Below, one piece after another: positions 19,180 through 29,218 of a stretch of DNA of 52,232 bases. Source of the stretch: Desulfobulbaceae bacterium (lineage in GTDB: Bacteria; Desulfobacterota; Desulfobulbia; Desulfobulbales; Desulfocapsaceae). The stretch is taken from positions 1-52,232 of the forward strand of contig QKIH01000072.1 of NCBI GenBank assembly GCA_003249645.1. Direction: 5' to 3'. How positions within the stretch are numbered: the first letter of the stretch is position 1; each line of letters begins with the position of its first letter. Made by a program: the position numbers and the translations under genes. The notes beneath the pieces are model-generated. The model saw nothing but the letters and a program-made list of their open reading frames with translations. It made no database searches and was not told the DNA's origin.

Positions 19180-21063
19180 ATGAAAACGTATGAGGAGCAA
19201 TTTAAAAACAGTATTGAGCACCCTGAACAGTTCTGGGAGGAAGCTGCAAAGGGAATAGACTGGTTCAAACCCTGTGATCAGGTTTTGACTCCGGCACCTC
19301 AATACCGATGGTTCACCGGTGGAAAAATGAACACCTGTTACAACGCCGTCGACCGCCACGTGAAAAATGGCCGTGGCAACCAGAATGCCATCATCTATGA
19401 CAGTCCGGTTACCAATACTGTCACCCACATAACCTATAACGAGTTGCTTGAAAAAGTTTCTCGATTTGCTGGTGTTCTTAAAGCACTGGGAGTTGAAAAA
19501 GGTGATACGGTTATCATTTATATGCCGATGATCCCCGAAGCTGCGGTTGCAATGCTGGCTTGTTCCAGAATCGGCGCTATTCACTCAGTGGTTTTCGGCG
19601 GGTTTGCACCGCATGAGCTTGCAATCCGTATTGATCACGCCCTGCCAAAAGTCATAATCACCGCTTCCGGTGCCATTGAAGGAAAGAAAACTCTCTCATA
19701 CAAACCGATGGTTGATAAGGCAATCTCTCTTTCTGACCATGAACCCGACAACTGCATTGTTTTCCAAAGAGAATTCATCAAGGCAGAACTTGATCAGGAA
19801 GGGGATATCGACTGGGATCAGGCCATGGCTGACGCTGAGGCAGTCGACTGTGTTGAGCTTGAGGCAACAGATCCGCTCTACATCCTTTATACATCAGGCA
19901 CCACCGGAATGCCCAAAGGCGTCCTTCGCGACCATGGCGGTCATGCAGTTGCCCTGCATTGGACAATGAAAAACATCTACAACATTGACGAGGGCGACGT
20001 GTTCTGGGCAGCATCCGATGTCGGCTGGGTTGTCGGCCACTCGTATATTGTCTACGCCCCACTCTTAAAAGGTGCCACCACCATCATTTATGAAGGCAAA
20101 CCGATCGGAACACCGGATGCAGGAGCTTTCTGGCGTGTCATTTCACAGCACGGGGTAAAATGCCTTTTCACTGCACCGACTGCTTTTAGAGCGATCAAAA
20201 AAGAAGATCCGAAAGGTGAATTCTATACCAAATATGATATGTCAGGTTTCGAATGTCTTTATCTTGCCGGCGAGCGCACCGACCCCGACACCTATCACTG
20301 GGCAACCAATCTGCTCAATGTTCCGGTAATCGATCACTGGTGGCAGACAGAAACAGCCTGGGCCATCGTTGCGAACTGCCGCGGTATTGAACAGCTGCCG
20401 ATCAAACCCGGCTCTCCAACAAAATCCGTTCCCGGCTATGATGTACGAATTCTTGACCATGAAGGCAAAGAGGTCGGAGCTAATGTCGAAGGCAACATCG
20501 TTGTCAAACTGCCGCTCCCGCCGGGCACTCTTGTGACTCTCTGGAAAAACAAGGAACGATTCAACCAGTCATATATGTCAACCTTCCCAGGATATTATGA
20601 AACAAGTGACGGCGGATTCATTGACGAAGATGGTTATGTCTTTGTCATGGGCCGTATGGACGATGTCATCAATGTTGCCGGACACCGTCTTTCCACCGGA
20701 GCAATGGAAGAGGTAATCGCAAACCATCCGGACATTGCTGAATGTGCCGTTATCGGAACCGAAGAGAAACTCAAAGGTCAGGTTCCCGTCGGTCTCTATG
20801 TACTGAAGGCCGGAGTTGAGCGTGATGAAGAAGAGATAAGACTTGAGCTAGTGAAAATGATGCGTGAGCAAATTGGACCGATAGCCTGTTTCAAGGAGGC
20901 CAAGATGGTTAAACGTCTTCCAAAAACACGGTCCGGAAAGATTCTGCGCGGCACGATGCGTTCAATTGCAGGCGGCAAAGCATTCAACATGCCGTCAACA
21001 ATTGATGACCCGACCATTCTCGATGAAATCAAGGATGCACTACTGGCCATGACACCCAACTGA
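19180..21063 (+). CDS. prpE: Propionyl-CoA synthetase (acetyl-CoA synthetase family)
   Basis: Activates propionate with ATP and CoA to propionyl-CoA through an acyl-adenylate. The 627-residue protein has the ANL-family motifs: YTSGTTGMPKG (phosphate loop), DHWWQTETAW and the C-terminal SGKILRG with catalytic K587. Segments such as NTCYNAVDRHV, FGGFAPHELA and GEFYTKYDMSG point to PrpE rather than a classical Acs. I chose the ATG at 19180, six bases after GCGGGG, over the ATG at 19165. A strong terminator follows, so the mutase genes probably need their own promoter or read-through. The protein feeds the methylmalonyl-CoA pathway encoded downstream. Confidence 0.93.
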   Translation: MKTYEEQFKNSIEHPEQFWEEAAKGIDWFKPCDQVLTPAPQYRWFTGGKMNTCYNAVDRHVKNGRGNQNAIIYDSPVTNTVTHITYNELLEKVSRFAGVLKALGVEKGDTVIIYMPMIPEAAVAMLACSRIGAIHSVVFGGFAPHELAIRIDHALPKVIITASGAIEGKKTLSYKPMVDKAISLSDHEPDNCIVFQREFIKAELDQEGDIDWDQAMADAEAVDCVELEATDPLYILYTSGTTGMPKGVLRDHGGHAVALHWTMKNIYNIDEGDVFWAASDVGWVVGHSYIVYAPLLKGATTIIYEGKPIGTPDAGAFWRVISQHGVKCLFTAPTAFRAIKKEDPKGEFYTKYDMSGFECLYLAGERTDPDTYHWATNLLNVPVIDHWWQTETAWAIVANCRGIEQLPIKPGSPTKSVPGYDVRILDHEGKEVGANVEGNIVVKLPLPPGTLVTLWKNKERFNQSYMSTFPGYYETSDGGFIDEDGYVFVMGRMDDVINVAGHRLSTGAMEEVIANHPDIAECAVIGTEEKLKGQVPVGLYVLKAGVERDEEEIRLELVKMMREQIGPIACFKEAKMVKRLPKTRSGKILRGTMRSIAGGKAFNMPSTIDDPTILDEIKDALLAMTPN

Positions 21064-21071
21064 TGCACCAC

Positions 21072-21115
21072 TGGCAGCCTTTCAAACAAGGTCACCTGAA
21101 AGGCTGCCATTTTTA
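21072..21115 (+). terminator. Strong Rho-independent terminator after prpE
   Basis: A 13-pair perfect stem (TGGCAGCCTTTCA with TGAAAGGCTGCCA) around a 12-base loop, followed by TTTTT. It separates prpE from the mutase genes on the same strand. Confidence 0.9.
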
Positions 21116-21159
21116 AGAGAAAATTTATACGAACAGGGCTTCTAATAAAGCAAAAATAT

Positions 21160-21591
21160 ATGGAAAAGATAAACCGGCCATACCGGGTACTCGTTGGCAA
21201 ACCGGGCCTTGACGGCCATGATCGCGGTGCCAAATTCATCGCAAGAGCACTCCGGGATGAAGGATTCGAAGTGATTTATACCGGCATTCGAAGAACTCCT
21301 GATGAAATTGCTGCGGCAGCTATCCAGGAAGACGTTGCGGCCATCGGACTATCATCACTCTCAGGAGCACACCTCAAACTCTTTCCCGAGGTGGTCAAAG
21401 CACTTGAGAGAAGAGGCGTTACCGATATACCGGTGATTGGCGGCGGTGTCATCCCTGAGGATGATATTCCAACACTGATTGCAGCAGGTCTGACCGAAAT
21501 TTTCACTCCCGGCACTCCAGCAGATACTATTATCAATGCTTTTGCCGAGGCCTGCAGAAAACATTTTGCTGCTCAAGGTGACAACCATTAG
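21160..21591 (+). CDS. Methylmalonyl-CoA mutase, cobalamin-binding small subunit
   Basis: The B12-binding half of a split methylmalonyl-CoA mutase, 143 residues. It has the base-off/His-on signature LDGHDRGAK with cobalt ligand H20, then the SLSGAH and GGGVIPEDD segments of the Rossmann-like cobalamin domain. It works with the large subunit encoded two genes downstream to interconvert methylmalonyl-CoA and succinyl-CoA. The ribosome binding site is weak. The end overlaps the probable GTG start of meaB by 14 bases. Having MeaB between the two mutase halves suggests balanced expression of enzyme and chaperone. Confidence 0.93.
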   Translation: MEKINRPYRVLVGKPGLDGHDRGAKFIARALRDEGFEVIYTGIRRTPDEIAAAAIQEDVAAIGLSSLSGAHLKLFPEVVKALERRGVTDIPVIGGGVIPEDDIPTLIAAGLTEIFTPGTPADTIINAFAEACRKHFAAQGDNH

Positions 21592-22507
21592 TACCATCAT
21601 TGAAAGACTGAAGGATAATGATCCACGGGCCATGGCACGGGCAATCTCGCTGGTCGAGAATAATGATCCGGCAAGCAGAGAAATCCTGGCTTCGCTTGAC
21701 CGGGAGTCCATTAAAAGTTCTCTGGTACTCGGCATAACCGGCCCGCCAGGAGCTGGCAAGTCAACGCTTACCTCCCAGCTGATCAGCCTGCTGCGTCAAC
21801 AGAATCAGCGTGTAGGGATTATTGCCATAGACCCTTCCTCACCCATTTCAGGCGGTGCTATTCTAGGTGACAGGGTGCGTATGATGGACCACGCGCTTGA
21901 TCCGGATGTCGTAGTCAGGTCGATGGCAACCAGAGGCCGACTGGGTGGGTTATGTGCTTCTGCCGGTGCTGCAGTCAGGATTATGGCCAGCTGCGGCTGC
22001 CGCTACATCCTCATCGAAACTGTCGGTGTCGGCCAGTCTGAAATGGATATCGTCAGCCTTGCAGATATCACCCTGATGGTATTGGCACCGGGTTTCGGGG
22101 ATGATATCCAGGCAATGAAGGCGGGGTTGCTTGAAGTAGCGGATATGATTGCAGTCAACAAATCAGACTTGCCGGGTGCTGAAGGACTTTGTCTTGATAT
22201 GGAGCAGTTGTTCCACCAGCGAAATATGGATGGCAGACAGCATGTGGTCAAGGTCGCGGCCAGTTTGGGACAGGACATAGACAAGCTCCTTGAGGCAATC
22301 AGGTCACTTGCCGATCAGCATGACCTGAAAGGTGAAAAAGACCGCCGTCGCCAAATTGCCCTGAAACGGGAAACTCTCGACTGGGCACTTGAGACAATGC
22401 GGCCTGAACTGGCAGTAATAATACAGAAGCTCCAGTCAGACCAAGGCTGCGATCCCCGGGTCAATGCTGAAACAGCGATCACCGAATTTATAAAAAAAAA
22501 TACATAA
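21578..22507 (+). CDS. meaB: Methylmalonyl-CoA mutase-associated GTPase MeaB
   Basis: G3E-family P-loop GTPase (ArgK/MeaB), 309 residues from the GTG at 21578. It protects the mutase and gates delivery of adenosylcobalamin. Visible motifs are Walker [25 protein letters not shown] and the NKSD base-specificity motif. An in-frame ATG at 21536 would lie deep inside the upstream gene and adds residues not typical for the family, so I prefer the GTG start. It lies between the two mutase subunit genes. Confidence 0.92.
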   Translation: MTTISTIIERLKDNDPRAMARAISLVENNDPASREILASLDRESIKSSLVLGITGPPGAGKSTLTSQLISLLRQQNQRVGIIAIDPSSPISGGAILGDRVRMMDHALDPDVVVRSMATRGRLGGLCASAGAAVRIMASCGCRYILIETVGVGQSEMDIVSLADITLMVLAPGFGDDIQAMKAGLLEVADMIAVNKSDLPGAEGLCLDMEQLFHQRNMDGRQHVVKVAASLGQDIDKLLEAIRSLADQHDLKGEKDRRRQIALKRETLDWALETMRPELAVIIQKLQSDQGCDPRVNAETAITEFIKKNT

Positions 22508-22550
22508 AACCAGCTATCTCTTTCTACACCATAGAGGAAGATCAGAACCG

Positions 22551-24194
22551 ATGAAAACGGATACACCTTTTACAGACTGGCAGGAAAACGAACTGGCAAA
22601 ATCGATAAGCCGTTTTCCGGAAAGAAGAGAAAAATTCACCACCCATGGCGGAGCCGAAGTGCAACGCCTTGCTGTCCCGGAAGAAATTGACAACAAGTAC
22701 CTTACTGAGCTTGGTTTTCCAGGAAAATATCCGTACACAAGAGGTGTTCAGCCGACTATGTACCGCGGCAGACTCTGGACAATGCGCCAATATGCCGGTT
22801 TTTCAACCGCTGCCGAGTCAAACAAACGCTATCGCTATCTGCTTGATCAAGGCACCACGGGTCTCTCCGTCGCCTTCGATCTGCCGACCCAGATCGGTTA
22901 TGACTCTGATGATGCAATATCGAGTGGAGAGGTTGGAAAAGTTGGCGTCGCCATCGATACCATGGCTGATATGGAGACCCTTTTCAGCGAAATTCCACTG
23001 GATAAGATTTCCACTTCCATGACAATCAACTCACCGGCCATAGTCCTTTTGGCAATGTACGTGGCTGTGGCCGAGAAGCAGGGTGTATCCGCCGACAAAC
23101 TTCGCGGCACCATCCAAAATGATGTGCTTAAAGAATACATCGCCAGAGGCACCTATATCTTCCCGCCTCGTCCTTCGTTGCGTCTGATAACCAACATTTT
23201 CCAGTGGTGCAGCAGCAATACGCCGAGTTTCAATACCATTTCCATTTCAGGCTACCACATCAGAGAAGCAGGATCGACAGCGGCGCAAGAAGTAGCCTTT
23301 ACTCTTGCCAACGGCATGACGTATGTTCAGACAGCGCTTGATGCGGGCCTTGAACTCGATGTCTTCGCAAGAAGACTGGCGTTTTTCTTCAACGCACATA
23401 ACAACCTGCTTGAAGAGGTCGCAAAATTCAGAGCGGCCAGAAGAATGTGGGCGAAAATCATGCAGGACCATTTCGGCGCCACCAACCCGGCCTCAAAAAT
23501 GCTCCGCTTCCACACCCAGACCGCCGGGGCGTCACTGACCGCCCAGCAGGTCAATAACAACATTGTGCGCGTAACGATTCAGGCACTGGCAGCTGTCCTC
23601 GGCGGGACCCAGAGTCTGCACACTAACTCACGCGATGAAGCGTTGTCGTTACCGACTGAAGAATCAGTACGGATCGCACTTCGCACCCAGCAGATCATAG
23701 CCCATGAATCTGGCGTTGCAGATACCATAGATCCGTTTGCAGGCTCCTATTATATTGAAGAACTGACAAACAGGATAGAGGCTGAAGCCGAAGACCTGAT
23801 TGCCAAAATCGAAGACAAAGGCGGCGTCGTTGCCTGTATCGAAGACGGCTTTATCCAGCGTCAGATAGAGAACGCCGCTTACGAATACCAGAAAGATATA
23901 GAAAGCAAAGACCGGATCATCGTCGGTGTCAATGAATTCATGATCGAAGAGGACCAGAAGCCTGAACTTCTCAGGGTTAAACCGGAGGTTGAAGAAGCAC
24001 AGGTAGCAAATCTCAGACGCGTAAAGCAGGAAAGAAACAACGAACTCGTAGCAAAACGTTTAAGCGAGCTCAGACAATGTGCTGGCACCGATCAGAATCT
24101 TATGGAGCCGATCCTTGCTGCCGTAAGAAGCTACGCTAGCCTTGGCGAAATCTGTAAAGAACTTCGCTCAGTTTTTGGCGAATACAGAGACTAA
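22551..24194 (+). CDS. Methylmalonyl-CoA mutase, large catalytic subunit
   Basis: The substrate-binding TIM-barrel half of methylmalonyl-CoA mutase, 547 residues. It lacks the C-terminal cobalamin domain, which is encoded separately at 21160-21591. Characteristic segments are [34 protein letters not shown], the [20 protein letters not shown] region and [14 protein letters not shown]. Length and N-terminal position fit archaeal and anaerobe-type split mutases. GAGGAAG precedes the ATG with a rather long spacer. Confidence 0.94.
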   Translation: MKTDTPFTDWQENELAKSISRFPERREKFTTHGGAEVQRLAVPEEIDNKYLTELGFPGKYPYTRGVQPTMYRGRLWTMRQYAGFSTAAESNKRYRYLLDQGTTGLSVAFDLPTQIGYDSDDAISSGEVGKVGVAIDTMADMETLFSEIPLDKISTSMTINSPAIVLLAMYVAVAEKQGVSADKLRGTIQNDVLKEYIARGTYIFPPRPSLRLITNIFQWCSSNTPSFNTISISGYHIREAGSTAAQEVAFTLANGMTYVQTALDAGLELDVFARRLAFFFNAHNNLLEEVAKFRAARRMWAKIMQDHFGATNPASKMLRFHTQTAGASLTAQQVNNNIVRVTIQALAAVLGGTQSLHTNSRDEALSLPTEESVRIALRTQQIIAHESGVADTIDPFAGSYYIEELTNRIEAEAEDLIAKIEDKGGVVACIEDGFIQRQIENAAYEYQKDIESKDRIIVGVNEFMIEEDQKPELLRVKPEVEEAQVANLRRVKQERNNELVAKRLSELRQCAGTDQNLMEPILAAVRSYASLGEICKELRSVFGEYRD

Positions 24195-24221
24195 ACAACA
24201 TCAAACACGGGGCACAACCAT

Positions 24222-24629
24222 ATGCTGAAAAAGATAGACCATCTTGGCATCGCTGTTCACTCTCTTGAACAGGCAAAAGAATTGTATGAGAACATTCTTG
24301 GTCTTACATGTGAAAAAGTGGAAGAAATTGCAAGCCAGAAGGTTCGTACCGCCTTCTATTCCATTGGAGACACCCATATCGAACTGCTTGAACCAACCGC
24401 CGATGACAGCCCCGTCGCAAAATTTCTCAGCAGCAAAGGGGAAGGTATCCACCACATAGCGTATAAAACCGATGACATTACAAGCCAGCTCGCCAACGCA
24501 AAAGAGCAGGGCTGCAAATTAATACATGAAGAACCGATTATAGGTGCGGGCAATAAACTGGTTGCCTTTCTGCATCCTAAATCAACCCACGGTGTCCTTA
24601 CAGAATTCTGTTCCGAGGAGAAGGCATGA
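24222..24629 (+). CDS. mce: Methylmalonyl-CoA epimerase
   Basis: A vicinal-oxygen-chelate metalloenzyme of 135 residues that interconverts (R)- and (S)-methylmalonyl-CoA, needed because the mutase and the decarboxylase/carboxylase act on opposite isomers. It shows the family pattern: KIDHLGIAV with metal ligand H7, [20 protein letters not shown] and a C-terminal Glu in LTEFC. The stop overlaps the carboxyltransferase start (ATGA), so the two are translationally coupled. Confidence 0.93.
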   Translation: MLKKIDHLGIAVHSLEQAKELYENILGLTCEKVEEIASQKVRTAFYSIGDTHIELLEPTADDSPVAKFLSSKGEGIHHIAYKTDDITSQLANAKEQGCKLIHEEPIIGAGNKLVAFLHPKSTHGVLTEFCSEEKA

Positions 24630-26158
24630 AAACCAGCGAACAACTCGATCATCTTTTAAAAATGCGCGCCGAAGCCCGTATGGGCGGAGGACGGAAACGA
24701 ATAGATAAACAACACTCTCTGGGCAGAATGACCGCCCGGGAGAGAATTGATCTTCTTCTTGATAACGGGTCTTTTGAAGAATTTGACATGTTCAAAACCC
24801 ACAGGTGTACCGACTTCAGTATGCAGGAGAAGAAATATCTGGGTGACGGGGTGGTCACCGGATACGGCACCATCGATGGTCGACTGGTCTATGTCTTTGC
24901 ACAGGATTTCACCGTACTTGGCGGTTCATTATCCGAAACCTTTGCAGAAAAAATCTGCAAGATTATGGACCTTGCCATGAAAAACGGTGCGCCTGTCATC
25001 GGTCTCAACGACTCCGGTGGTGCACGTATCCAGGAAGGTATCGAGAGCCTTGCCGGCTACTCGGATATCTTCCTGAGAAACGTTATGGCCTCAGGGGTTA
25101 TCCCGCAGATCTCTGCGATATTCGGCCCCTGCGCCGGAGGTGCTGTCTACTCCCCTGCCCTTACCGATTTCATCGTCATGGTTCAGGACAACTCCTACAT
25201 GTTCCTGACCGGACCCAAAGTCGTCAAATCAGTTACCCATGAGGATGTCACCGTTGAAGCCCTGGGCGGTGCAAGCATGCACACTACCAAAAGCGGGGTT
25301 ACAGATTATGCGGCATCATCGGGGACCGATGCCATCGAATACGTGAAGAAACTGCTCAGTTATCTGCCGCAGAACAACCTTGAGGCACCGCCGATTGTTC
25401 CGACCGAAGACTCTCCTGAACGTCACAGTGAGGAACTCAATGCCATCATTCCGGAAAACCCGAATGCAGCATATGATATGAAAGGCGTCATCCTGAGCAC
25501 TGTAGACGATGGTGATTTTTTTGAAATTAAAGAAAATTTTGCCCCGAACCTGATAGTAGGTTTTGCCCGCTACAATGGTATGAGTGTTGGCATCGTTGCC
25601 AACCAGCCGAATTATCTCTCAGGCGTTCTCGATATCGACTCATCTATTAGATTCTGCGACTGTTTCAATATCCCCGTCGTCACATTCGTCGATGTCCCCG
25701 GCTTTCTGCCCGGAACAGCACAGGAATACGGCGGTGTTATAAGAAACGGCGCGAAGATGCTCTATGCCTATGCCGAAGCAACGGTACCGAAAGTGACGAT
25801 CATTACCAGAAAAGCATACGGCGGCGCCTATTGCGTCATGTCTTCCAAGCATCTGCGCGGTGATATCAACTACGCATGGCCGAGTGCCGAAATTGCTGTT
25901 ATGGGAGCCAAAGGTGCAGTCGAAGTTCTTTATGGCCGGGAAGCGGAAAAAGTCGAAGATAAAGCTGCCTTTCTTGCCGAAAAAGAGCAGGAGTATCAGG
26001 ATGCAGTGGCAAATCCTTATGTTGCTGCACAGCGCGGCTACATTGATGACATCATCGAGCCCGGTCGAACCCGTTTCCGGATTATCAAAGCTCTCGGTGT
26101 TCTAAAGAATAAACGCGACTCAAACCCGATGAAAAAACACGGCAACATTCCTCTGTAA
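24626..26158 (+). CDS. mmdA: Methylmalonyl-CoA decarboxylase alpha subunit (carboxyltransferase)
   Basis: A biotin-dependent carboxyltransferase of 510 residues that moves CO2 between methylmalonyl-CoA and the biotin carrier. It has the two-lobed crotonase-like fold seen in propionyl-CoA carboxylase beta and Mmd[25 protein letters not shown], and the C-terminal [12 protein letters not shown] with [10 protein letters not shown]. Neighbouring OadG-like, biotin-carrier and OadB-like genes make MmdA of a sodium pump more likely than PccB; no biotin carboxylase gene is in the window. GAGGAGAAGG precedes the ATG. Confidence 0.93.
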   Translation: MKTSEQLDHLLKMRAEARMGGGRKRIDKQHSLGRMTARERIDLLLDNGSFEEFDMFKTHRCTDFSMQEKKYLGDGVVTGYGTIDGRLVYVFAQDFTVLGGSLSETFAEKICKIMDLAMKNGAPVIGLNDSGGARIQEGIESLAGYSDIFLRNVMASGVIPQISAIFGPCAGGAVYSPALTDFIVMVQDNSYMFLTGPKVVKSVTHEDVTVEALGGASMHTTKSGVTDYAASSGTDAIEYVKKLLSYLPQNNLEAPPIVPTEDSPERHSEELNAIIPENPNAAYDMKGVILSTVDDGDFFEIKENFAPNLIVGFARYNGMSVGIVANQPNYLSGVLDIDSSIRFCDCFNIPVVTFVDVPGFLPGTAQEYGGVIRNGAKMLYAYAEATVPKVTIITRKAYGGAYCVMSSKHLRGDINYAWPSAEIAVMGAKGAVEVLYGREAEKVEDKAAFLAEKEQEYQDAVANPYVAAQRGYIDDIIEPGRTRFRIIKALGVLKNKRDSNPMKKHGNIPL

Positions 26159-26197
26159 ACAAGAGAAAAAAACAAGAGATTACACAAGAGAGAAGAC

Positions 26198-26572
26198 ATG
26201 TCATTTTCAAACATCGGTTTCAACAACCTCTTCCTGGATGGCTTTAATGCAATTACCTTTTCCCTTCTCGGGATGACACTGGTCTTTGCAGGGCTGATCA
26301 TCATAGCGCTCTATATCATGGCGCTGCCGAAACTGCTTAACGAAAAAAAGAAGAAAGAGAAGGCGGAACAAGGTGCCTCCTCACTGAGTGAGGAAAATGC
26401 AGAGAGTGAAATTCTGCTGGCAATCGCCTGTGCCTATCATCTCGAACGAACATCACTTAGCGGCAATGACAAAATCACCCTGAAACAGGATCTCAGCGAA
26501 GAATCCCAATGGCAGGTAAGCGGCAGACTCGAACGTCTTACCGCAAGACAACAACAGTCATCTTGGAGATAG
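26198..26572 (+). CDS. mmdD: Sodium-pumping decarboxylase small membrane subunit (OadG/MmdD type)
   Basis: A 124-residue protein with one membrane helix (about 16-44, FNAITFSLLGMTLVFAGLII) followed by a Lys/Glu-rich linker and a short soluble domain. In this family the small subunit holds the carboxyltransferase and the membrane pump together. The C-terminal part resembles the tail found in anaerobe OadG proteins. It sits between the alpha and biotin-carrier genes, the usual order. Confidence 0.82.
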   Translation: MSFSNIGFNNLFLDGFNAITFSLLGMTLVFAGLIIIALYIMALPKLLNEKKKKEKAEQGASSLSEENAESEILLAIACAYHLERTSLSGNDKITLKQDLSEESQWQVSGRLERLTARQQQSSWR

Positions 26573-26574
26573 CA

Positions 26575-27018
26575 GTGAAAAAATATAATCTGACCATTAA
26601 CGGTAACGCCTATTCTGTAGTTATTGAAGATGCAACTGACAATCATTTAACAGCAGAAGTAAATGGTGTATCCCATACCATCAATATCGAGTCCATAGAA
26701 AATCTCGCACTGCTTGCCCTTGAAGCAAAATCACCGGATGAACGAATCCCTGAACCTGCACGGCCATCAAAACGATTCTCTTCCAAAAGTTCTCCCGCAG
26801 CAGGCGAAGGAGCCATAACCACTCCTATTCCCGGCCAGATCATGTCTATCCATGTCAGCAAAGGGGAAAAAGTACGTAAAGGGCAGAAGCTGATTATCCT
26901 TGAAGCCATGAAACTCGAAAATATTATCTCAGCGACTTCTGACGGTACGGTAAAAGATATTCTCGTGAAAGCAGGTGAAGTCGTGAATCAGGATCAGGCG
27001 TTAATTATAGTCAATTAA
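26575..27018 (+). CDS. mmdC: Biotin carrier protein of the decarboxylase (MmdC/gamma)
   Basis: A 147-residue biotinyl carrier. The C-terminal domain has the biotinylation motif EAMKLEN with K113, and the preceding GAITTPIPGQI and VSKGEKVRKGQ segments form the usual barrel. A Pro/Ser-rich hinge (about 60-80) separates a beta-rich N-terminal part. I chose the GTG at 26575, two bases after the previous stop and preceded by GGAG; a further upstream ATG would lie inside the previous gene. Confidence 0.92.
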   Translation: MKKYNLTINGNAYSVVIEDATDNHLTAEVNGVSHTINIESIENLALLALEAKSPDERIPEPARPSKRFSSKSSPAAGEGAITTPIPGQIMSIHVSKGEKVRKGQKLIILEAMKLENIISATSDGTVKDILVKAGEVVNQDQALIIVN

Positions 27019-27098
27019 CCCAGCAAAGCTGGATAAGAACCTTGAGAAAGATCATTTTCTGTTCAATATGATCTGTAAGGTACTAAGGAGAAACTGTT

Positions 27099-28226
27099 GT
27101 GGACTTCTTGACATTCTATAATAATTCAGGTTTTGCTCACATCGAGTGGGGTAACCTGATAATGATGGCTGTCGGCATCATTTTTATCTATCTTGCCATC
27201 TCCAAAGACTATGAACCCCTTCTGCTGGTACCGATCGGTTTCGGCATAGTGGTTGGAAACATTCCGCCCATAGAGGGTATGCCGCTCTCTGTCTACGCGC
27301 AGGGGTCTGTTTTTTACTATATTTATCAGGGGGTCATGAAAGGTATTTACCCGCCGCTGATCTTCCTGGGTATTGGCGCGATGACAGATTTTTCGACAAT
27401 GCTGTCAAACCCCAAGCTGATTCTACTCGGTGCAGCGGCACAGATTGGCGTTTTTCTAACCTTTATAGGTTCGCTTTTTCTCGGTTTCACACCCGCGCAG
27501 TCCGGTGCAATCGGTATTATCGGAGGTGCGGACGGTCCGACAGCCATATTTCTTTCCTCGATGCTTGCACCTGATCTGCTCGGACCGATTGCCATCGCAG
27601 CCTATTCATACATGGCCCTGGTTCCGGTTATCCAACCGCCGGTCATGTATCTGCTGACAAGCAAAAAAGAGAGAAGAATCCATATGCCGCCACCAAGACA
27701 GGTCTCAAAGAAAGAAAAGATCATCTTCCCGATCGTTGCCTTTCTTATCTGCGCCCTCATCGCACCCGGTTCAATGACGCTTCTCGGCATGCTTTTCTTC
27801 GGCAATCTGCTGAAAGAATCAATGGTAACCGATCGTCTTGCCAATACGGCAAGAAATGCAGTAATTGATACGGTCACCATCCTGCTCGGTTTCTCAGTGG
27901 GAGCATCAACCCAGGCACAGACCTTTCTTACGCCGCAGTCGGTCTATATTTTTGTGCTCGGTGCCATGTCCTTTGTTATTGCTACCATGGGCGGCGTGCT
28001 GTTTGCCAAATTCATGAACCTTTTTCTTAAAAAGAAGATCAATCCGCTGCTTGGCGCCGCCGGTGTTTCTGCCGTACCAGACTCTGCCAGGGTCGTGCAT
28101 CAGATCGGCTTGAAGGAAGACCCGTCAAACTACCTGCTCATGCATGCCATGGCACCAAACGTTGCAGGTGTTATCGGCTCTGCCATCGCCGCCGGTGTCC
28201 TCTGGTCTGCTCTGGGTAATTTTTAA
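27099..28226 (+). CDS. mmdB: Sodium-translocating decarboxylase beta subunit (OadB/MmdB type)
   Basis: A polytopic inner-membrane subunit of 375 residues that decarboxylates carboxybiotin and exports Na+ (or runs in reverse). The hallmark IIGGADGPTAIF segment carries the essential Asp (D145). About nine to eleven hydrophobic segments and the C-terminal GAAGVSAVPDSARV and APNVAGVIGSAI motifs match OadB, MmdB and GcdB. The GTG start follows AAGGAG. It is the last gene of the module before a hairpin at 28242-28278. Confidence 0.93.
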   Translation: MDFLTFYNNSGFAHIEWGNLIMMAVGIIFIYLAISKDYEPLLLVPIGFGIVVGNIPPIEGMPLSVYAQGSVFYYIYQGVMKGIYPPLIFLGIGAMTDFSTMLSNPKLILLGAAAQIGVFLTFIGSLFLGFTPAQSGAIGIIGGADGPTAIFLSSMLAPDLLGPIAIAAYSYMALVPVIQPPVMYLLTSKKERRIHMPPPRQVSKKEKIIFPIVAFLICALIAPGSMTLLGMLFFGNLLKESMVTDRLANTARNAVIDTVTILLGFSVGASTQAQTFLTPQSVYIFVLGAMSFVIATMGGVLFAKFMNLFLKKKINPLLGAAGVSAVPDSARVVHQIGLKEDPSNYLLMHAMAPNVAGVIGSAIAAGVLWSALGNF

Positions 28227-28241
28227 GCAATCCTCACTTTG

Positions 28242-28278
28242 CACCTGAAATGGTCTCAATGCCGGGCCATTTCAGGTG
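28242..28278. terminator. Hairpin after the decarboxylase operon
   Basis: A perfect 12-pair stem, CACCTGAAATGG with CCATTTCAGGTG, around a 13-base loop. There is no U tract directly after it, so it may act as a processing or protective hairpin, or as a weak terminator. Confidence 0.6.
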
Positions 28279-28400
28279 TGATACATCCTCTTTGTCTTAC
28301 CATTTCATTTTCAATACTTTCATCCTTCCCGATGAGACTTGCCTGATAAAGTGTGAATCCCTATAGTTTTTCCTACAAGATATCAGAATAAGGAAAAATT

Positions 28401-29213
28401 ATGAGCAACCATACAGAAAAACTCTCGGAACATCTTATTACAGCAGAGCCCTTTTATCTTGAACAGCACAATGAACTCGAAATAGCACTGGCAGCAACAA
28501 GCCATAAGCTGCCCCTGCTGCTCAAAGGCCCAACAGGTTGCGGTAAAACGAGGTTCATGCAGTATCTGGCCTGGCGACTGAAAAGACCGCTCATCACAGT
28601 ATCTTGCCACGATGATCTCTCTACTGCAGATCTCATCGGCAGATTTCTGATTAAAGGCAATGATGCGGTTTGGGTTGACGGGCCGCTCACCATGGCCGTC
28701 AAAGCAGGGGCAATCTGTTATCTTGATGAAATTGTCGAAGCGAGAAAGGATACCACCGTGGTTATTCACCCGCTTGCCGACGACAGACGCGAACTCCCCA
28801 TTGAAAAGCTGGGTGTGCTCTATTCAGCTGCAGATGAATTCATGCTGGCTGTCTCGTATAATCCAGGCTACCAGTCTGTCATAAAAGATTTAAAACCGTC
28901 TACCCGCCAGCGCTTCGTCTCCCTCACTTTTAATTATCCTGAAAGCCGACTTGAAACAAAAATTGTAGCGAAAGAAGCAGGAATTGATGAGGCTCTCGCG
29001 GCTCAGCTTGTCCACCTCGGGCACATGACAAGGGGGTTGAAGGAATCCGGTCTGCCCGAAGGTGCATCAACACGACTGCTTGTGCAGGCCGGGATGCTGA
29101 CAAAAACCGGAATCAGCACTATCGATGCATGCAGGGCAGGCATCACAGAAAGTCTGACAGACGACCCTGAACTGCTTCTTGCCCTTGAGGAGATGATTCT
29201 GTCGATCTTCTAA
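28401..29213 (+). CDS. MoxR-type AAA+ ATPase of the CbbQ/NorQ family
   Basis: A 270-residue ATPase with Walker A GPTGCGKT, Walker B ICYLDEI, and the family's characteristic HDDLSTADLIGR and SYNPGYQ segments. CbbQ/NorQ proteins pair with a VWA protein (CbbO/NorD) and remodel a metalloenzyme, classically Rubisco or nitric oxide reductase. The partner gene follows by five bases. No Rubisco or NO reductase gene is in this window, so the client is unknown. AAGGA precedes the ATG. Confidence 0.9.
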   Translation: MSNHTEKLSEHLITAEPFYLEQHNELEIALAATSHKLPLLLKGPTGCGKTRFMQYLAWRLKRPLITVSCHDDLSTADLIGRFLIKGNDAVWVDGPLTMAVKAGAICYLDEIVEARKDTTVVIHPLADDRRELPIEKLGVLYSAADEFMLAVSYNPGYQSVIKDLKPSTRQRFVSLTFNYPESRLETKIVAKEAGIDEALAAQLVHLGHMTRGLKESGLPEGASTRLLVQAGMLTKTGISTIDACRAGITESLTDDPELLLALEEMILSIF

Positions 29214-29218
29214 CAGCT

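Noticed and set aside
27020..27032. CCAGC-AAA-GCTGG mini-hairpin between mmdC and mmdB
   Set aside because: Only five pairs and no T run; too weak to call a terminator.
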